From the NCBI GenBank assembly GCA_005503055.1, contig SCOX01000013.1, forward strand, positions 34,015 through 98,014: 64,000 nucleotides of DNA. Direction: 5' to 3'. Shown in pieces: positions 41,826 to 49,148 of this stretch. The DNA is from Lysobacteraceae bacterium P (GTDB lineage: Bacteria > Pseudomonadota > Gammaproteobacteria > Xanthomonadales > Xanthomonadaceae). Each line of letters starts with the position of its first letter. The first letter of the stretch is position 1. The notes under the pieces are model-generated. The model searched no databases. It had not been told where the DNA came from and saw only the letters and a list, made by a program, of their open reading frames with translations. The position numbers and the translations under genes were made by a program.

Positions 41826-42251
41826 TCAATTCGGCTTCACGTTTCCCGCCTCGCGCATCATTCCGCGCCACGCGGGTTCGTCGGCCGCAGGCGTCGTCTG
41901 TTTCGTCGGGTCGTGCGCAAGGCGGCCCACGGTCGTCGGGTGCGCACGCGTCACCGGGAACATGCGCAACGCGCGCAGCAACAGGATCAACTGGCGAGTG
42001 ATCGCGCGCGCTTCGCGGCGTTCCTCACGCTGTGCGTTTCCTCGCGCGCGCTGCGCGCGCTGACGGGCCGCTTCGTACTCGGCGAGCGTTTCCAGATACA
42101 GCCGCATGCCTGACACGTCCGACGGCGTGAAATAGCCCGGTGGAAATCGGTCAAATTCGCGATGCCACAGACGCAACATCGCGGCGTCCAACGGCGGCGG
42201 CGTCAACTGACCGCGCACGCTGATTATTTCGTCACTTCGCGTCTTGCCCAT
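41826..42251 (-). CDS. Probable phage terminase small subunit (P27-like)
   Basis: This 141-residue helical protein begins GKTRSDEIISVRGQLTPPPLDAAMLRLWHREFDRFPPGYFTPSDVSGMRLYLETLAEYEAARQRAQ and later has FPVTRAHPTTVGRLAHD. The layout (proline-rich lead, W-x-R-E-F helix, 'tests' of one central helical pair, late T-x-x-x-R-L) resembles P27-family small terminases, which select DNA for packaging. The resemblance is moderate. It shares the strand of the capsid gene but is separated from it by the plus-strand cargo pair. ATG 42251 has a GGAG site. No large terminase is present in the element. Confidence 0.55.
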   Translation of the reverse strand: MGKTRSDEIISVRGQLTPPPLDAAMLRLWHREFDRFPPGYFTPSDVSGMRLYLETLAEYEAARQRAQRARGNAQREERREARAITRQLILLLRALRMFPVTRAHPTTVGRLAHDPTKQTTPAADEPAWRGMMREAGNVKPN

Positions 42252-42285
42252 TTTGAGTCGCTCCACTTTCGGTGTTTGGCGGGTA

Positions 42286-42305
42286 CCGCCGCCGGTAGGC
42301 GGCGG
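42286..42305. repeat. GC-rich hairpin in the promoter gap
   Basis: CCGCCGCC and GGCGGCGG form a perfect 8-bp stem with a GGTA loop, between the leftward terminase-like gene and the rightward cargo pair. No T-run follows. It may be an operator or a transcription barrier. Confidence 0.4.
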
Positions 42306-42464
42306 GGTAGGTTTGCTGGTTACCCTCCCCCCCGGCGGCCTTGACTACCCGTGAGTGAAGGCAGCAATGTTCACCGTCGAGCCGGAAATAAGTACTCCGG
42401 ATGTGACGCGGGTAGGCTCTAATCGCAAGTCAGGAAGAACGCTGTAAACCAACAGGGGGAAAGT

Positions 42465-42848
42465 GTGATTAAGGTCGGCAAGTACAAGGTGATTCATTTC
42501 ACCCACCTACTTCAAATGACAGGGGACGATTCGTACGTTTCCTTCGAGGGTCTTGGAGAGAAAATCGAATTCAGGTTTCGCTTTCTTGTTGACGAAGAGA
42601 GTCAAGAACAGGAATTCCGTAGCGTTGAAACTGGGTCCGATCCGGAGAACGAGAAGAGGGGCCTCGTCAGGTTCAGGAACTGGCACGTCCAGAGCACAAG
42701 CGCACTGTCTGAGCCATTCGTTGCTGCGTTCATTGAGCCAGACGACGGGTCAGCGCCTTCTTGCGAACTGCTCATTCTTCCTTTCATCTCCTACGCGGAC
42801 GAGGTGTACTCGGTGGCGCTCCAGTTCATGGTGGAGGATCGTCCATGA
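42465..42848 (+). CDS. Small soluble cargo protein, first gene of a coupled pair
   Basis: This 127-residue, acidic, probably beta-rich protein has no Cys cluster, TM or enzyme motif. The segment LLILPFISYADEVYSVALQFMVED near the C-terminus recalls small beta proteins of the DUF6864 kind, but the likeness is faint and I make no family call. GTG 42465 follows an excellent AGGGGGA site. Its stop overlaps the start of the next gene by ATGA, so the two proteins are made together. The gene runs against the core genes of the element, as expected for cargo. Confidence 0.75.
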   Translation: MIKVGKYKVIHFTHLLQMTGDDSYVSFEGLGEKIEFRFRFLVDEESQEQEFRSVETGSDPENEKRGLVRFRNWHVQSTSALSEPFVAAFIEPDDGSAPSCELLILPFISYADEVYSVALQFMVEDRP

Positions 42849-43213
42849 GCGGATCACTGAAGTACTCACAGCGCCGCGTCGATGTCGATAAAGTTCATCG
42901 CAATACGTCGCAAGAAGTTGTCGAGATTACAGTTGACAAACTTCGGATTATCCTTTCGGCTCACATCAAGAAATCTGAAAAGCTCAATGAATGGCAGGCA
43001 GCACTCGGTGTCTTGATCTCGCTGATTGCGACGCTGTGCACGACCACTTTTCGCGACACGTTCGGAGTCCAAGCCGACGTGTGGAAAGCACTCTTCATCG
43101 TGGCCTGCGTGCTGTCTTCGATTTGGTTGATCAAGGGCTTGATTCGCCTTTTCAAGCAGGAGGACATCGATTCGCTTCTGTGCAAGATTAAGAACGAGCA
43201 ATCAGCTCCTTGA
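42845..43213 (+). CDS. Small two-TM membrane protein, second gene of a coupled pair
   Basis: This 122-residue protein has a soluble N-terminal part of about 50 residues (SQEVVEITVDKLRIILSAHIKKSEKLNEWQ), two TM helices (about 51-68 LGVLISLIATLCTT and about 80-100 ALFIVACVLSSIWLIKGLI) and a short charged tail. I know this general architecture from small proteins on mobile elements but not from a named family. Coupling to a small soluble partner suggests a sensor/inhibitor plus membrane effector. Function is unknown. Confidence 0.75.
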   Translation: MSGSLKYSQRRVDVDKVHRNTSQEVVEITVDKLRIILSAHIKKSEKLNEWQAALGVLISLIATLCTTTFRDTFGVQADVWKALFIVACVLSSIWLIKGLIRLFKQEDIDSLLCKIKNEQSAP

Positions 43214-43298
43214 TTCGTGAAGCGGCCCCTCCTTCATTGACCTTGGTGGCCGTGACTTGCACGTCGCGCGCCATCAAGTTCAGGAAAGTCGTCGCCCG

Positions 43299-44384
43299 TC
43301 ACCACTGAATGCCATTGACGCCGGCCACCATGCCGGGACGGCGCATCGTCCAGTTCATCAACTGCACCATGCGAATCGCCAACGCATCCTGTTGAAACAG
43401 CGAGACAACCGGCGTTGCCATCGCGCCGTCGTTGATCGCGTCCGGGGTGTCGTCGAGGTGCAGCGTCGCCTCGTTGCTGACGTGGAACTGCGGTGCAGGA
43501 TCGGCCGCCGTGGCGAACTCGGCCGCATCCAACGCAATGAGCGTGCCGGCCGGGACGTTCGGACTGGCGATGATTTCCGCCACCGTGCGCGAGGCATCGG
43601 CGGCCCACACCGTCGTCAGCGAAAGCGTCAGCGCCTGCAACGAGTTCATCAACACCACCACACGACGGCCACCACCGGCCAACAGGATCGGCGCGACGGC
43701 GGCCTTGATGTCGGTGGCGATATCGGCCGGCGTCGTGCCCGCCGACGGCGTGAGCGTCACGCCGTTGAGCAATCCAGCCGGACGCACTGCCGTGGCCGGG
43801 TTGGCGTCCAACAACTTCGCGTCGATGGCCGGCGCGGTGTCTTCTGCGATGGCCGTGCGCAGAAAGGCCTCCATGCGGCGTCCGCTGGCGCTGTCCATCT
43901 CGCGCGAGTAGGCGCTGATAACCCCGACCTTTTTCGGCGTCAGCGCCGGGGCAGTAAGGGAACCCTTCTTGACCGGAATGGGCTGGTTCTCCCCGACGAA
44001 GTCGCCGGCCAACGTCGGCGACGCAGCCCGCGCCGGGACCCTCGCCTTGCCACCTTCGAACGTCATGCTGACGCCGCGCTGCGAAAGCTGCGCGTACACG
44101 CTTGCAGGCAGCATGGCGAGGAACTCGCCCCACTGTTCGTGCGCGAGGTTGCCGGCCCATTCGGGGACGCTGGTCAACGCGGGATCGGTCAGCGCGCGTT
44201 GAACGCTCAGGTACGTCTGCAACGCGTCATCGCCGTCAAACAGGGTGTCGGCGGCCTTGTTGGTCGTCATGCCGTGCGCGAACGCGTAGGCGTGCACGGC
44301 TGCGCTGCGGATCACAAGCTGCCCCAGCGGACGACGGCGCGTGCGCCGCGACGGGCGGGACGATTCACGAAGTACAGCGTTCAT
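43299..44384 (-). CDS. HK97-type major capsid protein
   Basis: This 361-residue protein has the features of HK97-fold capsids: an N-terminal helical arm, an E-loop-like region (GVSMTFEGGKARVPARAASPTLAGDFVGENQPIPVKKGSLTAPALTPKKVGVISAYSREM, split around 105-165), a spine helix ending AIDAKLLDANPAT, PAGLLNGVT, and the A-domain VVLMNSLQALTLS ... TLIALDAAEF. No maturation protease or portal is encoded nearby. ATG 44384 has an AGGAG site and overlaps the stop of the upstream small gene by ATGA. It is the last gene of a four-gene coupled operon. A satellite-encoded capsid would let the element make its own, possibly smaller, heads. Confidence 0.88.
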   Translation of the reverse strand: MNAVLRESSRPSRRTRRRPLGQLVIRSAAVHAYAFAHGMTTNKAADTLFDGDDALQTYLSVQRALTDPALTSVPEWAGNLAHEQWGEFLAMLPASVYAQLSQRGVSMTFEGGKARVPARAASPTLAGDFVGENQPIPVKKGSLTAPALTPKKVGVISAYSREMDSASGRRMEAFLRTAIAEDTAPAIDAKLLDANPATAVRPAGLLNGVTLTPSAGTTPADIATDIKAAVAPILLAGGGRRVVVLMNSLQALTLSLTTVWAADASRTVAEIIASPNVPAGTLIALDAAEFATAADPAPQFHVSNEATLHLDDTPDAINDGAMATPVVSLFQQDALAIRMVQLMNWTMRRPGMVAGVNGIQW

Positions 44385-44722
44385 TGCGGGTGCTCCTGTG
44401 TCGGCGACGCGGGTGCGTCGGTGGCGGTGCCGGTGGCGGGCATGGCGGTTGCCAGCGCTCCGGCCACGGCGGCAGCTTCGGTCAACAGTTGTTGCAGGCG
44501 GCGCATTTGCGCGGCCGGTGCAAGTGCGCCTGACGGACGCGCAAGGTAGCGACGCAGTGCGTCCTGGCGTTCGGCGTCGCCGGCCTCGCGCTGACGTGCG
44601 GCCTCGGCGCGCTGGCGCTGGTGCTCGCGCAGCAACAGGTCGCGCGCGGGCTGATTCGCTTGACCCCACACGGCAACGGGGATGCCGCCGGACAGGTCGG
44701 TTGCAGTGTTTAGGCTGGTCAT
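44381..44722 (-). CDS. Small helical protein upstream of capsid, possible scaffold
   Basis: This unrecognised 113-residue protein is rich in Ala, Arg, Glu and Gln. A long helical stretch (ARDLLLREHQRQRAEAARQREAGDAERQDALRRYLARP) is followed by a second helix and a Thr/Pro/Ala-rich tail. Its start overlaps the preceding gene and its stop overlaps the capsid start (ATGA in both cases), which indicates fixed stoichiometry with the capsid. Scaffold or head-assembly function is a reasonable guess from position and helicity, without sequence proof. Confidence 0.7.
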   Translation of the reverse strand: MTSLNTATDLSGGIPVAVWGQANQPARDLLLREHQRQRAEAARQREAGDAERQDALRRYLARPSGALAPAAQMRRLQQLLTEAAAVAGALATAMPATGTATDAPASPTQEHPQ

Positions 44723-44967
44723 GCGCGTTTCCTCGCGGCGCGGTCCTCACGCGCCTTCCTGTCTGCACCTTGCTGCGCTTTTCGGCAGGCGAGCAGCACC
44801 TTTGCGGCGGGCTGATAGCCGCTGGCAGCAAACTGGGTCAGGACCGTTTCATACGCGTCGCGTTGCTGGTGGAAGGCATCCAGCAACTCGCGGTTGGTGG
44901 CGTAAAGCAGCTCCACCAGCGCGCGCAGATCGGCAGAGCTGTTGTCGTGATGCGTCTTTGCGTTCAT
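44719..44967 (-). CDS. Small helical protein of the capsid operon
   Basis: This unrecognised 82-residue protein is predicted all-helical (SADLRALVELLYATNRELLDAFHQQRDAYETVLTQFAASGYQPAAKVLLACRKAQQ) with a very basic C-terminus (ADRKAREDRAARKRA). It overlaps the downstream gene by ATGA and is itself overlapped by the 53-residue ORF upstream. The basic tail could bind nucleic acid or the capsid interior. Confidence 0.7.
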   Translation of the reverse strand: MNAKTHHDNSSADLRALVELLYATNRELLDAFHQQRDAYETVLTQFAASGYQPAAKVLLACRKAQQGADRKAREDRAARKRA

Positions 44968-45125
44968 GGCTGGAAACCTCGGGGAGCAGTCTTGGAGGAC
45001 TTGAAGGGCTGTCGCGGCACGGGTTTGCCCGTGACGCCTACACGGCCACCGGGCAGCGGTAGGGGGCGCATCCGGTTGCGTTGACGCGCGCGGGGCGGTT
45101 GATGCGGGAACTTCGAACGGGTCAT
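44964..45125 (-). CDS. 53-residue basic ORF leading the capsid operon
   Basis: A short frame from ATG 45125 encodes a 53-residue Arg/Pro/Lys-rich peptide beginning MTRSKFPHQPPRARQRNRM and ending APRGFQP. It has an excellent GGAGG site eight bases upstream and its TGA overlaps the next ATG, which are good signs of translation despite the short length. Its composition suggests a disordered nucleic-acid-binding peptide. It lies directly after the interleaved inverted repeats. Confidence 0.65.
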   Translation of the reverse strand: MTRSKFPHQPPRARQRNRMRPLPLPGGRVGVTGKPVPRQPFKSSKTAPRGFQP

Positions 45126-45201
45126 GGGAGGACCTCCGGGGCGGTTACGCTAGTTACGCAAGTTTCCAAATCGCGAGTTTTGAATCTTGCGCAGCCCGTG
45201 T

Positions 45202-45249
45202 CCCTAGCGCGCGCGTTCCGTGCGCTAGGGGTACGGGGATGGAACGCGC
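45202..45249. repeat. Two interleaved perfect 9-bp inverted repeats (pseudoknot-forming)
   Basis: CCCTAGCGC (45202-45210) pairs with GCGCTAGGG (45222-45230), and GCGCGTTCC (45211-45219), lying inside that loop, pairs with GGAACGCGC (45241-45249). The order stem1-stem2-stem1'-stem2' is that of an H-type pseudoknot or of two mutually exclusive hairpins. It occupies the only gap between the primase gene and the capsid operon. Confidence 0.8.
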
Positions 45250-45258
45250 GTGGTGTAG

Positions 45259-47262
45259 TCATGCCGACCCACCGGCAGGCGACGCGAGTTTCCAGAACTC
45301 GCGCTTGTGGCCGTGTCCGTCGGGAAGCGAGACATGGACTACCGGCCCAGCCTCCGCCAGCCAGAGCAGCGCTGCATGAAAACGGCGGCTGGCCTGCCTG
45401 CCGGAGAGCCACGCCGGCAAGCCGGACAGATCGGCGACCGCGTGCCACGCCGTTGAAGAACCGCGTGTCGCGGTCGGGATGCGGATACCCAGTTGCTCGG
45501 CGCGCGCCAGCACGCCCAACACGTCCTCCGCATCGCGGCCGACCTCTGCCGCGCGCTGTTGCCCGGTCAGCGGCAGCAAGACGCCCGTGTCGCTCCAGCC
45601 CAACGCGACCGGCTCGGCGGCCTTGCGATGCGAGGAACGTTCATGGACCAGCAACACCATGCCGTCAGAGTTCGGGATCAACGCCAAGCGCGAGCGCGAC
45701 GCGTTGTGCCACGCCGTGCTGCCGCTGTAGCTGTTCCCCTGCGCGCTGCCGCGCGCGGCCATCTTGTCGATATGACACAGCAACACCACGGCTGCGTTGT
45801 GTTGACGTGCCAGTGCACGCAAGTGCCGCATGAAGCTGCGAACCTGTGCGCGGTTGTTCTCGTCGGCCGCGTAGGCGTCGCTGGCGTTGTCGACGATGAT
45901 GATGTCCGCGTCGGCGCAGACCTCGACCAGTTCACGCCACTGCGGGGTCATCGTCAGTGTGCGCACGCCGTGGTCGTTCACTTCAACGGCCAGCGCCGTC
46001 GCGCCATCGCTGCCATCAAACACACGCAAGCCGCCGTCGATGAGCTGCGGGGCGATTCGCAAATCATGCAGAATGTTGCGCAAGCGCGAACGCACGATGT
46101 CGCCGTGATCTTCCAACGACACGTAGGCGACTTTCAGCGGGCCCTCCGGTTCGAATCCGCACCACGTCACACCGCATGCGGCAGCCGCCGCCATGCTCAA
46201 TGCGCAGATCGACTTACCGGCGCCTCCATGGCCGCCCAGAATGGTGACTTCACCGCGCGGGAGGATCGGTGAGACTGCGAAGGACACGCCAACCGAAGGC
46301 GCCGTAGCCACCCCGGCCAACGGCACTTCGCGCAGCCACGGTTCGCCGTTGGCATCGCCTGCGTCATCGCGGGTGTTGCGGCGTTCGCCGGTGCCGAGGC
46401 CGAAATGCACTTCCGGTCCCGGCCCGAAGCCCAACGCGGTCAACACGTCGTCCTGACTGCAACCGGCGTGACAGCACAGCAACACTTTGCCGTCGGGCTT
46501 TTCGTTGATGTGCAGCGACGTGCCGGATTTGCCGCCATGGTTCGGGCAAAACGCCCGCGCGTCACCGGCGCCGTGCACCTCCGGTTTGCAGCCAAGGCGC
46601 GCCAACCGCGCCAGCACGTCGCGGAAGGCTTCACCGTTCCCAGTGCCGCGCGACTCTTCATGGGCCCGCGACCGCTTCGGGCCGTCAAGCGTGGGGAACT
46701 CGCGCAGCAAAACGTCGGGAAGCGCGGGCGGGTTGCGCCAATCGCCATGCCAACGATATGGCAGGCGCGTGCCCGGATGGATGCTCGGCGGCAGTACGTC
46801 CTGCACGCTGACGCCGTTGCGACCGGCGCAGCGAAACTCCAGGATCACGTTGTGATCGGTATCGAGAATGCGCCGCGTCATCAGCGAAAGCGGATCGACG
46901 CCGTCAGGCGCCTTGTAGATCAGCTTCGTGCGGTTCGGAACACCGGATTCAATGCGCAATGCGTCCGGCGCGCACAACAGTTGCATGAGATTGACGCCGC
47001 GCGCTTCCAACCACGCGCACGCACTTTGCATGTCGTCAACGTCAATCGACACGAGCCCAGAGAACGCCAGCAACCCACCGACATTGCCGTGCCATACCGC
47101 GATAACGTCAGGGTCGGTGATTGCGTGTTCGCGCGTGTTCCATCCGGGTTCGTGTGCCGCCTTCGAGTTCGGCAACAGGCGACACAACGCAAACCCGGCA
47201 CGCGCGTACTCGGCGCCTGCCGCTTGAATGGCCGTTCCGCGTGATCCGTCGGCGGGCGACAT
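45259..47262 (-). CDS. Primase-polymerase / RepA-like helicase fusion protein
   Basis: This 667-residue replication protein of the element has an N-terminal AEP-type primase-polymerase domain (about 10-200) with the catalytic D74-x-D76 in VSIDVDD and basic KLIYK and SIHPGTRLPYRWHG segments. A zinc-finger-like section follows (CPNH at 239-242, CCHAGC at 263-268). The C-terminal RecA/RepA-like ATPase has Walker A GGHGGAGKS (343-351) and Walker B ADIIIVDNASDA, with a later VVLLCHIDK. This arrangement is typical of satellite and phage initiator-primases. It starts just after the AlpA-like gene. The C-terminal winged-helix part is probably the origin-binding portion. Confidence 0.9.
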   Translation of the reverse strand: MSPADGSRGTAIQAAGAEYARAGFALCRLLPNSKAAHEPGWNTREHAITDPDVIAVWHGNVGGLLAFSGLVSIDVDDMQSACAWLEARGVNLMQLLCAPDALRIESGVPNRTKLIYKAPDGVDPLSLMTRRILDTDHNVILEFRCAGRNGVSVQDVLPPSIHPGTRLPYRWHGDWRNPPALPDVLLREFPTLDGPKRSRAHEESRGTGNGEAFRDVLARLARLGCKPEVHGAGDARAFCPNHGGKSGTSLHINEKPDGKVLLCCHAGCSQDDVLTALGFGPGPEVHFGLGTGERRNTRDDAGDANGEPWLREVPLAGVATAPSVGVSFAVSPILPRGEVTILGGHGGAGKSICALSMAAAAACGVTWCGFEPEGPLKVAYVSLEDHGDIVRSRLRNILHDLRIAPQLIDGGLRVFDGSDGATALAVEVNDHGVRTLTMTPQWRELVEVCADADIIIVDNASDAYAADENNRAQVRSFMRHLRALARQHNAAVVLLCHIDKMAARGSAQGNSYSGSTAWHNASRSRLALIPNSDGMVLLVHERSSHRKAAEPVALGWSDTGVLLPLTGQQRAAEVGRDAEDVLGVLARAEQLGIRIPTATRGSSTAWHAVADLSGLPAWLSGRQASRRFHAALLWLAEAGPVVHVSLPDGHGHKREFWKLASPAGGSA

Positions 47263-47271
47263 GGCGGCGGG

Positions 47272-47502
47272 TCACTGCGTGACGTGGCATTCGCGCGGAA
47301 GGCGCGAGGGCTTAGCCTTTGTCGGCAGCGCGACTGCCACCGACTGGCGCGTCAGCCAGTCGGACACCGCCTCCCAGTCGTAGAAGACGCGGCCGTTGAC
47401 GCGAATGCAGGGCGGGCCTTTACGCAGGCGACGCCAGCGAACGACGGATGCGGGAGCGCGGCCCAGTCGGCTCGCGAGCTCGCGCGTGTTGATCACTTCC
47501 AT
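47272..47502 (-). CDS. AlpA-like helix-turn-helix regulator / excisionase-type protein
   Basis: This 76-residue protein has the HTH_17 / MerR-like fold used by AlpA and excisionases: INTRELASRLGRAPASVVRWRRLRKGPPCIRVNGRVFYDWEAVSDWLTRQ, with the conserved wing GRVFYDWEAVSDWL. In satellites such proteins switch on integrase/excision and replication genes. It is the first gene of the leftward replication operon, and an inverted repeat sits 46 bp upstream of its start. The basic C-tail (PTKAKPSRLPREC) is not conserved in the family as I know it. Confidence 0.88.
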   Translation of the reverse strand: MEVINTRELASRLGRAPASVVRWRRLRKGPPCIRVNGRVFYDWEAVSDWLTRQSVAVALPTKAKPSRLPRECHVTQ

Positions 47503-47548
47503 GGCATAGCCCCTGCGTGGGTATGCCAGACAGGCTAAACATAAAGTT

Positions 47549-47564
47549 TTTGACAGTGGTCAAA
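47549..47564. promoter_or_regulatory. Inverted repeat in the alpA promoter region
   Basis: TTTGACAGTGGTCAAA has perfect 6-bp arms around a 4-bp spacer, in an AT-rich stretch between integrase and the AlpA-like gene. On the minus strand it includes TTGACC, a good -35 match for the leftward operon. It is a likely operator. Confidence 0.5.
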
Positions 47565-47607
47565 TCGCGAAGGGTTGGCTAGAGGTGCCCTTCGCCATGC
47601 CGCCTAG

Positions 47608-48966
47608 TCAGTTCTTCCGGCGCTTCGCCGGTGCTTCCACTGGCTTCGACGGCGTGTCCATCATCGCGCGCAAGACCACCAATGCCTCGCGTTTCTCGTC
47701 AAGGTACTTGTGCCGGTCGTAGTGCCGATCCTGCACGCCGCCGAGTCCGTGGCTCTGCAATTGCGCCCGCACGTCCTTACCGATCTTCGACGCTGCCAAA
47801 CGCGTTTCGACCGTGCGTCGAATCGTGCCCGGCGTGATCGACATCGAAACCTGATCCTTGTCCACGAGCAGCTCCGACACTTCGCGCATGGCAGCGGCAA
47901 GTGTGTGCGGGACAGCGGCGCGCGTGCCAGCACTGACACTGAAAAGATGCGGTCCGGCCGGCGCATCGGTGCGCATGGCCTCCAATGCCGCGCGGGCATC
48001 GGGCAGCAACGGGACGATGTGCACACGCGCTTTGCGGCGTCGCCCTTTCGTGTCCAGCAACGTCACCGTCCCTGCGTCCCGATCCCAATCGCGCATTGTG
48101 AGTCGGCTCAACTGCTCCATGCGCTGTCCACCGGTCAGTAAGTGGAACCGCAGCATCGCGCCGTGCACCGTGTCCAGCCTGGAAATGGCCTGCCAGTAGT
48201 GCCGCAGTTCGGCTTCACTCAGTGCGCCGGATTCCTCTTGCATCTCGCGCTCAACGTCCGCGCCTTCGTCGGGCCGGCTCACCTTCAATTCCGCAAGCGG
48301 GTTGGCGCGCACGTCGAATTCCGCGAACGACACGACGCCCGCGTCGAGGCGCGACGCCTTGGCGGCGTTGAACGCCGCGCGCAAGTGCGCGCCCAACTTC
48401 TCCGCCGCGCGCCACTTCCCTGCACGCGTCAGCTTGCGGAACAGCGGCATGACCGCTTCCACGTTGACGACATCCACGGGCAAGGCGGCGATCTTCGGGA
48501 ACGGTTTCGTCACGTTGCGTTCGACCGTGGCCTCCACCTCCTTCGCGCTGGCCTTCCCTGCGAGCTTGAGGTGCGCCACGTACGCGTCCAGCAACGCCGC
48601 CAGCGTCGCCTTCGACCTGACGGTAGCCGCCTCGGCTGCGGCGCGCTGGTCCTTTCCTTCCTGCCACGGGTCGCGACCAGCATCGACCTGTACGCGCAGC
48701 GTGGTCGCGCGCTGGCGTGCAGCAGCCAAGGTAAGGCGCGGCGCGGCGCCGTACTCACCGACCACCATGCGGCGCTCCCGTCCGCTTTGTTTGGCGACGT
48801 ACACCAGCAAGAACGTCTTGCGGCCGGCCGGCGTGATCTGCATCGCGAACCCCCGGATGAAGTCGCCTTTGCCTGTCGGCGCCGGCTCGTCGTAATGGAT
48901 CACCGACCGGCCCGGTTCAGGACGCAGATCACGGAGGTTGGCATCGGTGAAGCGGAATTTCGCCAC
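47608..48966 (-). CDS. int: Tyrosine-type site-specific integrase
   Basis: This 452-residue recombinase (P4-like, with N-terminal DUF4102-type arm-binding domain) should insert the element into tRNA-Phe. The arm-binding domain is followed by a core-binding domain (about 130-230) and a catalytic domain with R-I in TGGQRMEQLSRL, Lys in LDTKGRRRK, Arg-II in TPGTIRRTVETRL, His in QSHGLGG and the nucleophile Tyr in RHYDRHKY. The usual His of the H-x-x-R motif is replaced (P-G-T-I-R-R-T), as in some integrases of this group. GTG 48966 (VAKFRFTDANLRDL) fits the family start; ATG 49005 would add 13 residues over the repeat sites. It reads inward from attR. Confidence 0.92.
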   Translation of the reverse strand: MAKFRFTDANLRDLRPEPGRSVIHYDEPAPTGKGDFIRGFAMQITPAGRKTFLLVYVAKQSGRERRMVVGEYGAAPRLTLAAARQRATTLRVQVDAGRDPWQEGKDQRAAAEAATVRSKATLAALLDAYVAHLKLAGKASAKEVEATVERNVTKPFPKIAALPVDVVNVEAVMPLFRKLTRAGKWRAAEKLGAHLRAAFNAAKASRLDAGVVSFAEFDVRANPLAELKVSRPDEGADVEREMQEESGALSEAELRHYWQAISRLDTVHGAMLRFHLLTGGQRMEQLSRLTMRDWDRDAGTVTLLDTKGRRRKARVHIVPLLPDARAALEAMRTDAPAGPHLFSVSAGTRAAVPHTLAAAMREVSELLVDKDQVSMSITPGTIRRTVETRLAASKIGKDVRAQLQSHGLGGVQDRHYDRHKYLDEKREALVVLRAMMDTPSKPVEAPAKRRKN

Positions 48967-49002
48967 GGCTGGAAGTCCTGACACGGAATAGAGGCCCCAA
49001 CC

Positions 49003-49131
49003 CATATCCGGCGGCGTATCCGGCGCATATCCGGCGAGACGGGCAGTAGGTGCGTAGCCGCAATGTAGCAGCTAGTCCCCGTGTAACCTAGCGATTCCGC
49101 GCCTTTACAGCGTTTCGCGCGCCGGATACGC
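49003..49131. promoter_or_regulatory. Right-end recombinase arm-type sites
   Basis: Three tandem motifs, CATATCCGGCG (49003-49013), GCGTATCCGGCG (49014-49025) and GCATATCCGGCG (49025-49036), lie at the integrase start, and an inverted GCCGGATACGC lies at 49121-49131 next to attR. The same motif is at the left end. They may also let the integrase repress its own gene. Confidence 0.6.
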
Positions 49132-49148
49132 GATTCAGGTTGACGGCC

